Below, piece by piece: positions 47,153 through 57,949 of a stretch of DNA of 64,000 nt (the stretch's first letter is position 1; each line of letters opens with the position of its first letter). A program made the position numbers and the translations under genes. Source of the stretch: Liquidambar formosana (lineage: Eukaryota > Streptophyta > Magnoliopsida > Saxifragales > Altingiaceae); the NCBI GenBank assembly GCA_039720395.1, contig CM077822.1, forward strand, positions 24,939,578 to 25,003,577, written 5' to 3'. Below the pieces are notes generated by a model. That model was given only the letters and a program-made list of their open reading frames with translations, had not been told where the DNA came from and ran no database searches.

Positions 47153-47530
47153 CAGTTACATGTAACTGTTTCACAAAACCCATATAAAACCGTTTTAAGA
47201 ACTTAAATTTAGCTACAAATTGTATTAATAAGTTAAATTTAATATAAAAAAAACACTTAGATTTATTTGTTTTTATAAAAAAAATTTAGTCAGATTGTAC
47301 AAAATATTAAAAATTTAGTCACAAAAAGTTACATGTAACTATTCACAAAACTCACTTTAAAAAACTAAATTTAATCTCAATCACTTAAATTTAACATCTT
47401 AATAAGTTAAATTTAACTACAAACACTTTGATTTAACTGTTTTGATGGAATATTGAAGTTAGATTACATAAATATTCAAGATATAATCATTTTTTCAAAA
47501 TAGTTACATGTAACTGTTTAACAAAACTCG
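47153..47530 (+). repeat. Tandem repeat, about 174-bp unit, with GTTACATGTAAC palindrome
   Basis: The palindrome GTTACATGTAAC recurs at 47155, 47328 and 47503, spaced 173 and 175 bp, each followed by 'tgttt.acaaaac..c.t' sequence. A further perfect copy is at 48588 and partial ones are near 48396 and 48606. It lies in the part of Helitron B not shared with Helitron A. Confidence 0.75.
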
Positions 47531-49948
47531 CTTCAAATGGTTAAAATTAAGGGGACTTTGACTACAAGTCCATAAAATAGGACTTATGTAGTGTTAGATT
47601 TAAAGCAACAACAGCTGCTACAAAGACGACACTAGCGGCAAATCCAGGCAAAGGTGACTCCATTTACAACAGCGCTACTTGTAGGAATCAAACGAGTATT
47701 GATTGATAGAGTGACAACAGATGGAAGCGAATGGGAGTGTTCTTGATCTGAAAATCATTGATGGTACAGAGAAATCGAATTCCAACCACTACTTCATGAT
47801 GTTTCCAGCCACACTGATGTTCTTTCACTTCGCATTGTTAACTTCACACCATTAATTTCGACTTAAGGAAGAAGAAGGTGATTTGAATGTGGAGTTGCAA
47901 GTGAATGAGGTGATTGCTATATAGGTATGGGAGAAAGAAAATGGTTTTAAGATTCAAAACCATAGAGGATCAAATTACTTTTTATCTAGTTTGATTGGCA
48001 ACTTAAGGTGTAGGGTGAGAGCATTTGATACAAGTGAAGGATGATTACTATTTCACCCAACACAGGATGGTGACCTTATGCTTTCACACATCTTCTTTCT
48101 CTTTTGTTTTTTTCTCCAGCAATGTCATAAAACAGGATGGAATCAAGTAGCCTTGTCACTAGATTCAACAAGGTAAATAATAACTTATTAAATTTATTCA
48201 GAAAATTTCTTTATAACAGTTAAACAAAAACACTTCAATTTATTATATTAATTATGATGCTTTTAATTTGTTTCTTTTGGTATATTTAGGAAGTGTGGGT
48301 GTTTCATTGTATGAGTAATTTGTGGAAGTGTGGGTGTTTCATATCAATTCCTCCTAATTTTCTTTTCTTTAGTCATGAATTTTGAAACCGTTACTTGTAA
48401 CTATTTCAAAAAGAGCTACATATAATGGTTTTAGAAAACATTATCTTTTGTCAAATCTACAAAATCTTTTGCTACTAATACCAAAATTAATTGTTTTATT
48501 CAAAATTAACAGTTAAATATACTCACAAAGCAATAATTTAAATTTAAACTCTCTTAAAAATAATTTAATTTCAATTTTTGTTGAACAGTTACATGTAACT
48601 GTAACAGTTACATGTATTCAATGTAACTATTTTTTTTTATATATACATAATTTCATATCTAACATGGATCTTGTTTCGAAGATCTCAATGAATAGATTTC
48701 AAAAATATAAATTTTATTGAATACCGATATATAAATTAAAAGTTATACTATTTTAAAGGTTGAAAACAAAAAACCAAAAACAAAAAAAACAAAAAAACAA
48801 AAAAAAAAAAAAAAACTTAAGGGTATAATTGACTTTATGCACCTAAGACTCTCATAAAAATACTGCCACTTCATTTAAAAGGGAACTTATGGTTGCATAA
48901 GATTTTGCCTTAGTCTTATACCTTTATAAGTTCTAAAAAGTGAACTTTTCACTAATTTTCCTTTAATTTAATGGTGGAAACTTGCAAAAAATAAAAGAAC
49001 TGATACGTTATGATATTTGGTAGAAAAAGATTAAAATTCTCTAGAGCCTAGCCCATCCTACAATTATGGTTTTAACATATATGTTGGTATATACCAAAGC
49101 AAGTATAGCCATTGAAGGTGTCTCTAAATCCAACAGTGGAGATTGTAAAATGCATGACAATGATGAATCTTGGCCTTCCATAAGGTTTCGAGTATGTTTC
49201 ACAAAGAGTGAAAAATCATGAGGAAAAATATCAAAATATGTTTGAGATTAGAGCATAAAAAGATGAGAGAATTGAAAAGTTTAGACTGAGAAAGAGAATA
49301 AGAGAAAAAGTCAGAAGGAGAAGAAAATAAAAGAAAGTATAAATCTTTTCAACTTTATGTAATTAACCATATGGAATTTTAATTAAAATAGATTTTTTTT
49401 CTTTTTTTTAATTTGTGTTGGAAGCAAATCGGAAGAATCTGAAAATTATGGCAGATTGTGTTCTCTTTTTTAATCACCCTTTCCTCTGTTTGTCTCTCTT
49501 TTTAATTATGACTATTTATAATTTTATACGTTTAATTTTTAGGGAGAGAAATGAATAGGCATAAAGAAAACAGAGAAATATAGTAGAGTCTTTTAAGTTT
49601 GGGTAGAACATGTAGGTTTTCTAATCCTCCCACATACAAACAAAGAGATATGCAGTGAACACCAAACGTCAACTTACCTCCACCGCGTGAGAAAGAGCAA
49701 GTAATACCCGAAAAAAAAAAAAAAAAAAAAAAGTGAGGAATTTATCTTTTGGTGACCACTTCGCAGCTTGATACCTAATTGGTAGTACGTTGACAGATAA
49801 TACCCTTTTTTTCGGTATTAGGTTGGAAAACCGTTACTAAAAGGTAATTTTACCAAAAAAATTTCTCCTACTGTCACTGTTTCAGCACATAAAAGGGAAA
49901 AAAAAATCCTATGTTGACACATGGCACACAACAATTTACTTTCCTCCG

Positions 49949-49990
<42 letters not shown>

Positions 49991-50000
49991 GATATATATA

Positions 50001-50160
50001 CGGTTATGTTCCCATCAGCATGTTATATTAACACCATACATTGGGGGTTGTACCCTTTGCATTGGTCCAATGTACCTCATATCCCACTAATGCACAAAGT
50101 ACAACTCCCAATGCGGGTGTTGATATAAGTTATATCAGCATGTGCTTACTTGATCATAAT
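50001..50160. mobile_element. MITE family C, copy 3
   Basis: A palindrome with 'tacattgggggttgtaccct' in one arm and 'tacaactcccaatgcgggtg' in the other, ending 'aagttatatcagcatgtgct'. It lies just outside the 5' end of Helitron B, between (TA)n tracts. Confidence 0.75.
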
Positions 50161-50183
50161 CCTATATATATATATATATATAT

Positions 50184-50664
50184 ATACTAGCTATAAAAAG
50201 CTGAATCTCAAAAAAACTTTTGAACGACCAATATACCTTATTTTAAAAAAATACATATCTACTCTTCCTTTAATTGAAACATATAGTAAACATTCTTATC
50301 ATTTGGTAACAAATAAAAGTTAGATTTTAACTCAAACTCTTAACAAAATAAAGTTAAATTCTTACTCAAATTCTATTTCCTTGAGCAACTACCAAGTTGC
50401 ATGATAATATATATGAATATAAACTCTTTAAATATTCCATTTTATAAAGAAAAAAAAATTCTGAACGTATATATATCTAAAAAGTTTTTAATCTTTCATT
50501 AACAATTTTGATTATAAAAAAAAAATAAAAAATAAAATGTACTTATGAATTTTAAACTTTATCTTTTATGAAAAAATATAAAATCTTTATGTATTTATTA
50601 TTTTGTATAACTATTATTATTTAAAAATATTCACGTACAACGCATGTGTGCTATATCTAGTATA
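50184..50664 (+). mobile_element. Possible third Helitron-like element
   Basis: The right edge ends in 'caacgcatgtgtgctatatctagt': a weak hairpin, a short spacer, then CTAGT, as in a plus-strand Helitron 3' end. The left edge 'actagctataaaaagctgaa' is abrupt against (TA)n. The 5' TC is ambiguous and the hairpin imperfect. Confidence 0.3.
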
Positions 50665-50921
50665 TATATATATATATATATATAGGTGTTTCACTGGTTT
50701 ATTTTGAGTAGATATATTGCACACGTGTGTCTAATTGATTATATATATATATGATTTTAATTGATTATATACATATATATGATTTTATCTAATGTGTTCT
50801 CATCATTCCCCTCAAGACCATTTCTATTAATTTTATCCTGTAATTGTCCGGTATGTGGGACAAGGGGATTGCATGTGTCCAGGAAATTAGTCAAGTGCAA
50901 AGCATGTAGAATTTCTAATAT

Positions 50922-50964
<43 letters not shown>

Positions 50965-51034
50965 GTTAAGCATCTCCATTGTAGTGCATCAGATCACCTC
51001 CCGATATTGGTTGACACAGACGGGTTGACACAGT
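50665..51034. other. No gene recognised; TA microsatellites
   Basis: Two (TA)n tracts (about 50661-50685 and 50925-50962) surround an unassigned stretch. The 114-codon frame at 50761 contains a Cys-rich snippet (CPVCGTRG, CKAC) but runs through the TA repeat and is not supported as a gene. Confidence 0.5.
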
Positions 51035-52803
51035 TGTTGACACCCAATTTTGTACCACCTAAACATTTTAAGTCCACCCCTTTTAAGCCCAGTGATGAAG
51101 GGTGATCTAGTTTGAAATAATTGATGAATGATCCTTGAAGAGCTAACGTGATCACAATCGTAGCCCAACCCGCAGAAGCCCATAATTAAATATTTGTACG
51201 TACGTGCAATTCATTTGTGCATACGCACCTTTCAGTTGTGCGTACGCACATTAACTCCTAAATCCGGATTTTTTCCCTCCATTTTGGTATTCCCCTTGTT
51301 ACCTTATGAAGGTTTGACCTACTTTGTTGTGATGGCTAGAGAAGCCAGAAACCCTAACCTAGCTCCTCCAAAACCCTAATACTGCCTCTATAAATATAGC
51401 ACTTTCAACTGGAAAAGGAGACCTCAACTATTTTCTAGCCATCACCATTCTCTAAACCATTCCCTGGCCACCACTTCTAAAAACCCTAGCCACCATTCCT
51501 ACAAACCTAGAAGCTAAGAGAAAGACGGCTGTGATCACGGAGACTTGAATGAGAGAGTTCATCAAAGTTTCATCCTACATATCGCCCAACCTGAGGGTAA
51601 CGCTTACTTTTCCATCTCTTTCTCCATTATTTGAGATAGCTGGTTATTATTTTTGAATGTCCGGACATGCTTCTCTTTCTCCCATGATTGTGTAGTTATT
51701 TCTCATTTTTTTAGTAAATTTATTTATTTAGTTCTCTTTTGATTTTTATTTGTTTCATCTTTTACATGATTAGTAATTTTCTGCATCGATTAATTTATGT
51801 AACCACATCGTAGAATAGGCGCATTCATCTCTGCATATGTATTTTCATTCACTAAATTAAGATTTCTTTTTCTTAGTTCATTTTGATTTATTCCCATCCC
51901 TTACTAATTTTATTTTTATCATTTTAATCTTTTTAGTTATGCGTATATAGATTTAGGACTTGATTATCATAGTTCTTTTATACATTTACATATTTTATTA
52001 CTTGTGGAAGCATATCATTAATTTCGGGGTTCCGTGAATCGAATGTACGTATGCATAAATCGAAAGTGCGTACGCACTTTACGGTTGTGCGTACGCACCT
52101 CCTTTGTATGATCGGTTGACTCTTTTATTATATTTATTTTATTCTATATTATTCATTCCATACTTATTTGATTCCATATTTTATCTATTCCCTAGTTTAG
52201 GTTAATACTATGTTTGTTTATCCCTCACATATCTTTCTTTCTTTGTGTCAATCTTCTTTTTATTATCATTTCTTTATTTAGATTGGTTCCATATTTTATT
52301 ATTTATTTCTCTAGATTAGTTCTTTATTTAAACCATTCCTTTATTTATTTTTATTCTCTTCCTTACTTATCTGCTTGTTTCTTTACTTATTTGTTTCTCT
52401 TTCATTATTAGTAGATTATTTCATCTCATACTTTTATTTTTCTTACTTGTCTATTCATTTATTTCTTTCTTTATTTGACTCTTTCTTTATTTTTGTATCA
52501 TTATTTAGATTAGCCCTTTTATTATATTGACTCTTTGTATAATTCATCTTTATTTATTTATTTACCATTATTGCGTGATATCATTTGAATTAAATTGCAT
52601 ATCGCATGAATAGGGTCAAATCCAATTGATGATTCTTGTTAATTAAAGCCAACAAAACACGTGTGGGGGCTGGCTTCAACCGGGCGTTGTTGGGTGCCTA
52701 GCACCTTCCCAATAACGTACCCTAACTCCGAACCCTAAATTCTCTGGTTATGACAAATTAGACCCTTGTTAGGGGTCAAATTGGTTCCCGAAACCAAATC
52801 GGG
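51035..52803 (+). mobile_element. LTR of a Tat/Ogre-like Ty3 retrotransposon
   Basis: Starts TGTTGACACCCAATTTTG, the usual start of LTRs in this lineage, and runs about 1.77 kb to a primer-binding site at 52804. A TATA box (TATAAATA) is at 51389-51396. The 3' part contains 'ttgggtgcctagcaccttcc' and 'gaaccctaaattct', common just upstream of the primer site in this group. The internal region is lost: a LINE begins within 200 bp. No second LTR was seen, so this is an element fragment. Confidence 0.65.
51389..51396 (+). promoter_or_regulatory. TATA box in the LTR
   Basis: TATAAATA about 355 bp inside the LTR, in a T/C-rich context (actgcctc just before). It is a plausible retrotransposon promoter. 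Confidence 0.5.
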
Positions 52804-52812
52804 TGGCGACTC
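52804..52812 (+). promoter_or_regulatory. Primer-binding site (tRNA-Arg type)
   Basis: TGGCGACTC directly after the LTR, matching the start of the primer site used by Ogre/Tat elements. Only about nine bases fit; downstream sequence diverges. Confidence 0.5.
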
Positions 52813-52974
52813 TTCTCCGCGCTAGCCCTCCTGGCTAGTGGCGTACTCCCGAGTCGGCGTGGTCAGGACCCGGCACTCACAACAGTCGCATACGCGAAGG
52901 AGTAAGCCTTTCCGCTTTGAAGCAATGTGGGTGAGGTAGGATGACTGTGAGAATATTATATCAGAAGGATGGAA

Positions 52975-55900
52975 CTAGATCAGAATGTTTTCAGTTAATG
53001 AGAAGATCAAGGCAACAAGAGTGAGTCTTTTAAGGTGGAATAAATCAAAGTTTGGCAATGTGTGGGCTCAGTTGAAGGACCTACATGGTAAATTGAAAGC
53101 TGTAAGGGATAGGCCTCAAACTACGGGTGCAGTTGAAGAGGAGAGGGCTCTCATGGGGAGTATGGATGAGGTGCTAGTGCGAGAGGAAATTTTTTGGAAA
53201 CAATGTTCTAGGGTGTCATGGTTAAAGGAAGGTGATCGTAATACAGGTTATTTTCACTCTAGAGCTTTAGAAAGGAGGAGGAAGAATTTAATCCGGGGCC
53301 TTTGTGATAATAATGGCCAGTGGCAGACTAAGGATGTGAAGGTAGAGGAAATTATTGTTGATTATTTTAAGCAATTATTTACATCATCAAGCCCATATCG
53401 TATGCCTGCATTGTTTTTCCAGAAATATTGCCATGTCATTGGCCCATATGTCACACAGGCTGCCTTGACTTTTTTAAATGGAGGCTAAATGCTTCGGAAA
53501 ATTAATTACACCCATATTGTCCTTATTCCCAAGGTCAATAGCCCCAATAACATCACCCAATATAGGCCCATCAATTTATGCAATGTGTTATATAAAATCA
53601 TTTCCAAAGTTTTGGCTAACCGGCTTAAAGAAATTTTACCACACGTTATCTCTGAGAATCAAAGTACTTTTATGCCAGGCCGACTTATCACTGATAATAT
53701 GTTAGTAGCTTTTGAGATTATGCTATTTTTTGAACACTAAGAGAACAGGAAAACAAGGCCAATTTACATTGAAATTAGACATAAGTAAGACTTATGACAG
53801 GGTTGAGTGGTCTTTTCTTGAAAGTATTATCGTAAAGATGGGATTTGATGGTAGATGGGTGCATCTTATTATGGCCTTGTGTTACGACTGTATCCTATTC
53901 CGTGATAATCAATGGCAACCAGTGTAGGTTCTTTAGTCCTTCTCGAGGCCTTAGGCAAGAAGATCCCCTTTCCCCTTATCTATTTCTCCTAGTGGCAGAA
54001 GGGCTGACATTATTACTAGGTGCGGCAAAGAGAACTAATCTCCTAACAGGGGTGTCCGTATGCAGAAGTAGTCCTAAAAGTGTCCCACTTATATTTTACT
54101 GACAATAGTCTACTGTTTGGCAAGGCAACAGTTGAGGAGAGTTTAAAAATTTGTGAAATATTGCAGCTATATGGGGATGCCTCACGTCAACAAATTAACA
54201 TGGAAAAGTCTTCACTCTTTTTCAGCAAGAACACGAGTTCTGAATAAAAAGATGTTGTCCGAAATGCAATTGGTATCACCTCTTCAGAGTATCATAGAAA
54301 ATATTTGGGGCTACCCACATTGATTGGCAAGTCGAAAAGGCGATTTTTAATTATATAAAAGAAAGGGTGTGGAAGAGGTTGTAAGGATGGAGGGGAAAAT
54401 TGCTTTCAAAGGCTGGAAAGGAAAGTCCTAATAAAAGCGGTAGTGCAGGCTATACCTTCCTATGTTATGAAGCTATTTTAAATTGCCCAGATTCATTTTA
54501 TGATGAGTTGAAATCAATGATTAGTAATTTTTGGTGGGGATAGAATGACACTGCTAGGAAAATTCATTGGCTCTCTTGGACTCGACTATGTGAATCAAAG
54601 CAGATAGGGGGGTTGGGATTCAGAGATTTAATACCTTTTAATGAGGCACTTCTGGCCAAGCAAGGGTGGCGTTTGCTCACTCATCCTATGTCTTTGGCCT
54701 CAAGAATCCTTAATGCTAAATACTTTCCTAATGACGATTTTCTAAATGCTCGGAGAAGGTATTATCTAAGCTTCACTTGGCGAAGTATATAGGAATCACG
54801 TAACCTAGTGTGTATGGGAGCCCGGTGGCGAATAGGGAATGGGTGTTCTGTTAGTATATGGAAGGATAGATGGCTGCCCACGCCCACAACCTTCAAAGTG
54901 TTATCGCCATTGAGAGAGCTTATGAAGGGCGTGTTAGTCAGTGAACTCATTGATGCGGCATCAAAGGACTGGAATAAAGCCATGGTTAGCAGAGTCTTTC
55001 TTCCCCATGAGGCGAAGGTTATTTGCCAAATTCTTTTGAGTAAGAAGCTCCCCTCCGATAGTTGGATGTGGCACTATAACTCTAAGGGCTTGTTTACTGT
55101 GCGCAATGCCTACTATTTAATAGTGGAGAAGTGGAGGCGAGATCTTATTAGTAGAAGAGGCGAAACTTCAACCTCAAGGGATGAGGACTCATTGGATGAA
55201 ATTGGTCTGGAAATAGAGCATCCTTTCCAAGATCAAGCAATTTTTATGGAAGGCATGTACTGACATCCTTCCTACGAAGCACAATCTGTTGAAGCGAAAA
55301 GTACCGATATCACCCCTAATGTAAGGTGTGTGGTAATGGAGAAGAATCAGCTTTACATGCCCTTAAGGACTGTCCGTGGGCAGCTCAGGTGTGGAAGTGT
55401 AGCTCGATCGGTCCTGGAATCACTCACTCGTCGCACAGGGATTTGCGGGATTGGCTTAGTGAGATTCACTCTCAGATCAAGGAGGATAAAATGGATCTGG
55501 CAATGATCATCATGTGGCTTATTTGGCATCATCGAAATTTGGTCGTTTTTTAAGGGGTGAGGAAGGATCCACAGAGTGCTGCTCATATGGGGCTAAGATA
55601 CTTGGAAGATTACCTAGCGGCGCATAATAACGGTAGGAAAGGGGTAAAAGCTTGTTCCTTCTAGGTGGTTACCTCCTACAGTGGGATAATGTAAAATCAA
55701 TGCTGATGGCAGTGTGTTTGCAGAGAATTTAAGTATGGGATTCAGGGCTGTGGTGCGTGACCATGAAGGGCAGATTATGGCAGCGATTTCGAAGAAGCAA
55801 ACTAGTTTGTTCGAGCCCTCTCAAGTTGAAGCTATGGCCCTTCGATTCGCAGTTGAATTTCTAACTGATTTGGGTTTGCGAGATGTCGATTTTGAAGGTG

Positions 55901-56215
55901 ACAATGTGGAAGTCATGGGTGCTCTTGATTCTCGAGTTGTGCCTCAAACGGCTATGGGTTTAATAATTGAGGATACTCTAGTTGATGCTGCTTCCTCTTT
56001 TGTGTCATGGAAATTCAAACATGTTGGTAGGAAGGGGAATGAGGTTGCCCATGGATTAGCAAAGTATGCCAAATTTGTTGAGAATGTTCTGGTTTGGATG
56101 GAGGAAACCCCATCTTGTATAAGGGCTCAGGTTGCGTTTGACCTGACTCATCTTTCTTCGTGATCTAATATATATCATCTTTCATAAATAAAAAATAATA
56201 ACAATAATAAAACAA
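52975..56215 (+). mobile_element. L1-type LINE, 5'-truncated, decayed
   Basis: Plus-strand LINE whose endonuclease is missing. It begins in the EN-RT linker (52985, 'SWLKEGDRNTGYFH'), continues through reverse transcriptase ('NYTHIVLIPKV', 'YRPINLCNVLYKIISKVLAN', 'LKLDISKTYDRVEWSFLE'), the RT C-terminus (about 54540-54790) and a zf-RVT region (54808-55553, 'CGNGEESALHALKDCPWA'). It ends with an RNase H-like domain (55714-56163, 'INADGSVFAENL' and 'HVGRKGNEVAHGLAKYA') and an A-rich tail at about 56185-56220. Several frameshifts break it. The palm motif reads F-T-D-N instead of F-A-D-D. Confidence 0.88.
55714..56163 (+). pseudogene. LINE RNase H-like domain (longest intact block)
   Basis: A 149-residue open frame that is the C-terminal RNase H-like (RVT_3) domain of the LINE above. 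Acidic residues in 'QVEAMALRFAVEFLTD' and 'DVDFEGDNVEVMGAL' occupy the usual positions, and the domain ends at 'GNEVAHGLAKYA'. It is the 3'-most coding block of the element and not a host gene; the apparent start codon lies inside the domain. Confidence 0.8.
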
Positions 56216-56343
56216 AACAAATGAATGATGTTGCTGCAAAACAAATGTAAGAATTAAAGAAAAATTAATGCAGAATGATGAGAAGTTGAATCTTTGAAGG
56301 ATAGAGAAGAAGAAGTTAAAGGAAACTAAATGTCTAACTGTTA

Positions 56344-56520
56344 CCAAAGAAGGTTGGCCTGAGTGGAAGGGGCTCTGGTCGCTTAAGCAAGAGGTCTCGA
56401 GTTCGAGCCGTTGTGGATGCAACAAACTTTCTTGGGAGAGGTCCCCGTTTCGACGCCCAACCGTACCTCGGAGGATTAGTCTTGGGCGAAGCCTGGGGAC
56501 ACCTTGAGAAATCAAAAAAA
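56344..56520 (+). mobile_element. tRNA-derived SINE (177 bp) with 16-bp TSD
   Basis: Flanked by a perfect 16-bp duplication AAATGTCTAACTGTTA (56328-56343 and 56521-56536). The head holds a pol III A box (tggcctgagtgg, 56355-56366) and B box (gagttcgagcc, 56399-56409), 33 bp apart. The body ends in a short A tail. Long duplications and A tails indicate LINE-driven insertion. The body (tgggcgaagcctggggacac) is probably the family-specific part. Confidence 0.92.
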
Positions 56521-56739
56521 AAATGTCTAACTGTTAGAAACTGGATAGTAATGTTTAGGGAAAATTGTGGCTAGTTGAGTTGTAATTCATTTAGGATTTC
56601 TTATTTAAAAGACTTTTTTAACCCCGTTTTATTCTTTCATCTTTAAAAGTGATCAAGGCTTTTTGATACTTTTCGTAGTGCATTCAACCAAAGTTGCAAA
56701 CATGTTTTATATCATGCAAACATTTTCTATATTACTAGA

Positions 56740-57052
56740 CTAGATGTCAGCGCACACGCATTGCGTGTGCCAAAAAAACCCTCATCTGGAAAAAAAAAAA
56801 AAAAAAAAAAGATTAAAGATAGTGGGAGAAAGGAAACAGTTTTTAAAAGATGAGAAAAAATAGGAGTTGAGCAATTGAGGATAGTTACGGGTAACCATTG
56901 TTAGAGAGCAGATATAGTTTTGGAAGTCCCTAAGAAAGTAGGAGTCCGTTTAGAATTGCCTGTGGAAACGACTATTTTATTCCTAAAATGTGATTGTCCC
57001 CTAAAATCATATAAGGATAGTGTAACCCCTTTCTATAATATAATAGTATAGA
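56740..57052 (-). mobile_element. Helitron D1 (313 bp), first of a head-to-tail pair
   Basis: Minus strand. The 5' end at 57052 reads TCTATACTATTATATTATAG. The 3' end has a perfect hairpin GCACACGCAATGCGTGTGC, then gctgacat and CTAG at 56743-56740. Plus-strand base 56739 is A, as required. No coding sequence. Confidence 0.85.
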
Positions 57053-57381
57053 CTAGATGTCGACGCACACGCAACGACATGTGTGCCTAAAAAACCCTCA
57101 TCTGAAAAAAAGGATTAAAGATAGTGGGAGAAAGGAAACAGATTTTAAAAGATGAGCAAAAATAGGAATTGGGCAATTGGTGGTAGTTACGGGTTACTGT
57201 TGTTAGAGAGCAGATATAGTCTTTGGAGTCCCTAAGAAAGTGGATGGAGTTTAGGATTGCTTGTGGAAATGACTATTTTAACTCTAAAATGTGATTGGCC
57301 CCTAAAATTAGATGAGGGTTTTTCTATACTTTAGTTTGTACATCCAACTAAAAGTGCAACCCCTTTCTATAGTAGTATAGA
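57053..57381 (-). mobile_element. Helitron D2 (329 bp), second of a head-to-tail pair
   Basis: Minus strand. The 5' end at 57381 reads TCTATACTACTATAGAAAGG. The 3' hairpin is less perfect (GCACACATGTCGTTGCGTGTGC), then gtcgacat and CTAG at 57056-57053, directly touching the 5' TC of D1. The bodies of D1 and D2 match over most of their length ('agatagtgggagaaaggaaa', 'gttagagagcagatatagt'). Confidence 0.85.
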
Positions 57382-57949
57382 TAGATAGAAGTACAGATAT
57401 AGATAGAAGATAGATATATTAATATAAATATAGGAGTAATTCTATGGTACCCATCGGGGTGACGTACTCATTTATGGAGTATCATTTTAAGTGGTTCACT
57501 TATTGACTTACCATTCGAAATGGAAATCAAGGCCGGAGAATCCCAACATCATATCTTCGAACATATAACCTTCGAGTCCTAGATCTGAACACGACGATGG
57601 AAAATCCTAGATCGGTAAGTCATTATCTGACTCTTCCTTCAACGGAAAAACTCTAGATCAGGGTTCTAGGCTTTTTGTTTTGGGACAACTTTAGATCTGA
57701 AACCCCTAGACGTTATCTCTCAGTCCTCTCTATCTCTTGACGACCATGTCCTCGCCACTGGTATTACTTTGGGTGATCTTTGTTTGTAGCTTGTTTTGTT
57801 GGTTCGGGTAGGACGATGATTCAGAGAGAGACATAAATTTTTTTTTTTTTTTTTTTTTTTGGGGTTTGACGTTGAATTGCAAACAACAAATAATCGTGCA
57901 AACACGGTCTTCTACTTGGACGGCCACCAAATGCAAAATGATGACACGA
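57382..57949. other. No gene recognised
   Basis: Contains GATA-type simple repeats near 57380-57415 and a poly-T tract at 57839-57860. It could hold the lost N-terminal part of the DUF6598-like pseudogene that follows, but no frame supports this. Confidence 0.5.

Larger units (their letters stand above)
46020..49992 (-). mobile_element. Helitron B, non-autonomous (3,973 bp)
   Basis: Minus strand, same family as Helitron A. The 5' end at 49992 reads TCTATTATATATATA...ACGGAGGA. The 3' end has a perfect hairpin CCATGCGTCGCATGG, then gttccaaag and CTAG at 46023-46020. It lies between A (46019) and T (49993). The part at 49260-49900 matches 42620-43480 of Helitron A ('tatgactatttataatttta', 'acaaacaaagagatat'). 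About 2.4 kb at 46260-48960 has no counterpart in A. No Rep/helicase was recognised. Confidence 0.85.

Noticed and set aside
50761..51105. A 114-codon frame with CxxC-like pairs
   Set aside because: It runs through a (TA)n tract (IYIYIYIY) and ends inside the Tat-like LTR; the Cys pairs do not form a known zinc motif.
55326..55553. A separate host gene at 55326
   Set aside because: It is the zf-RVT region of the LINE at 52975-56215.
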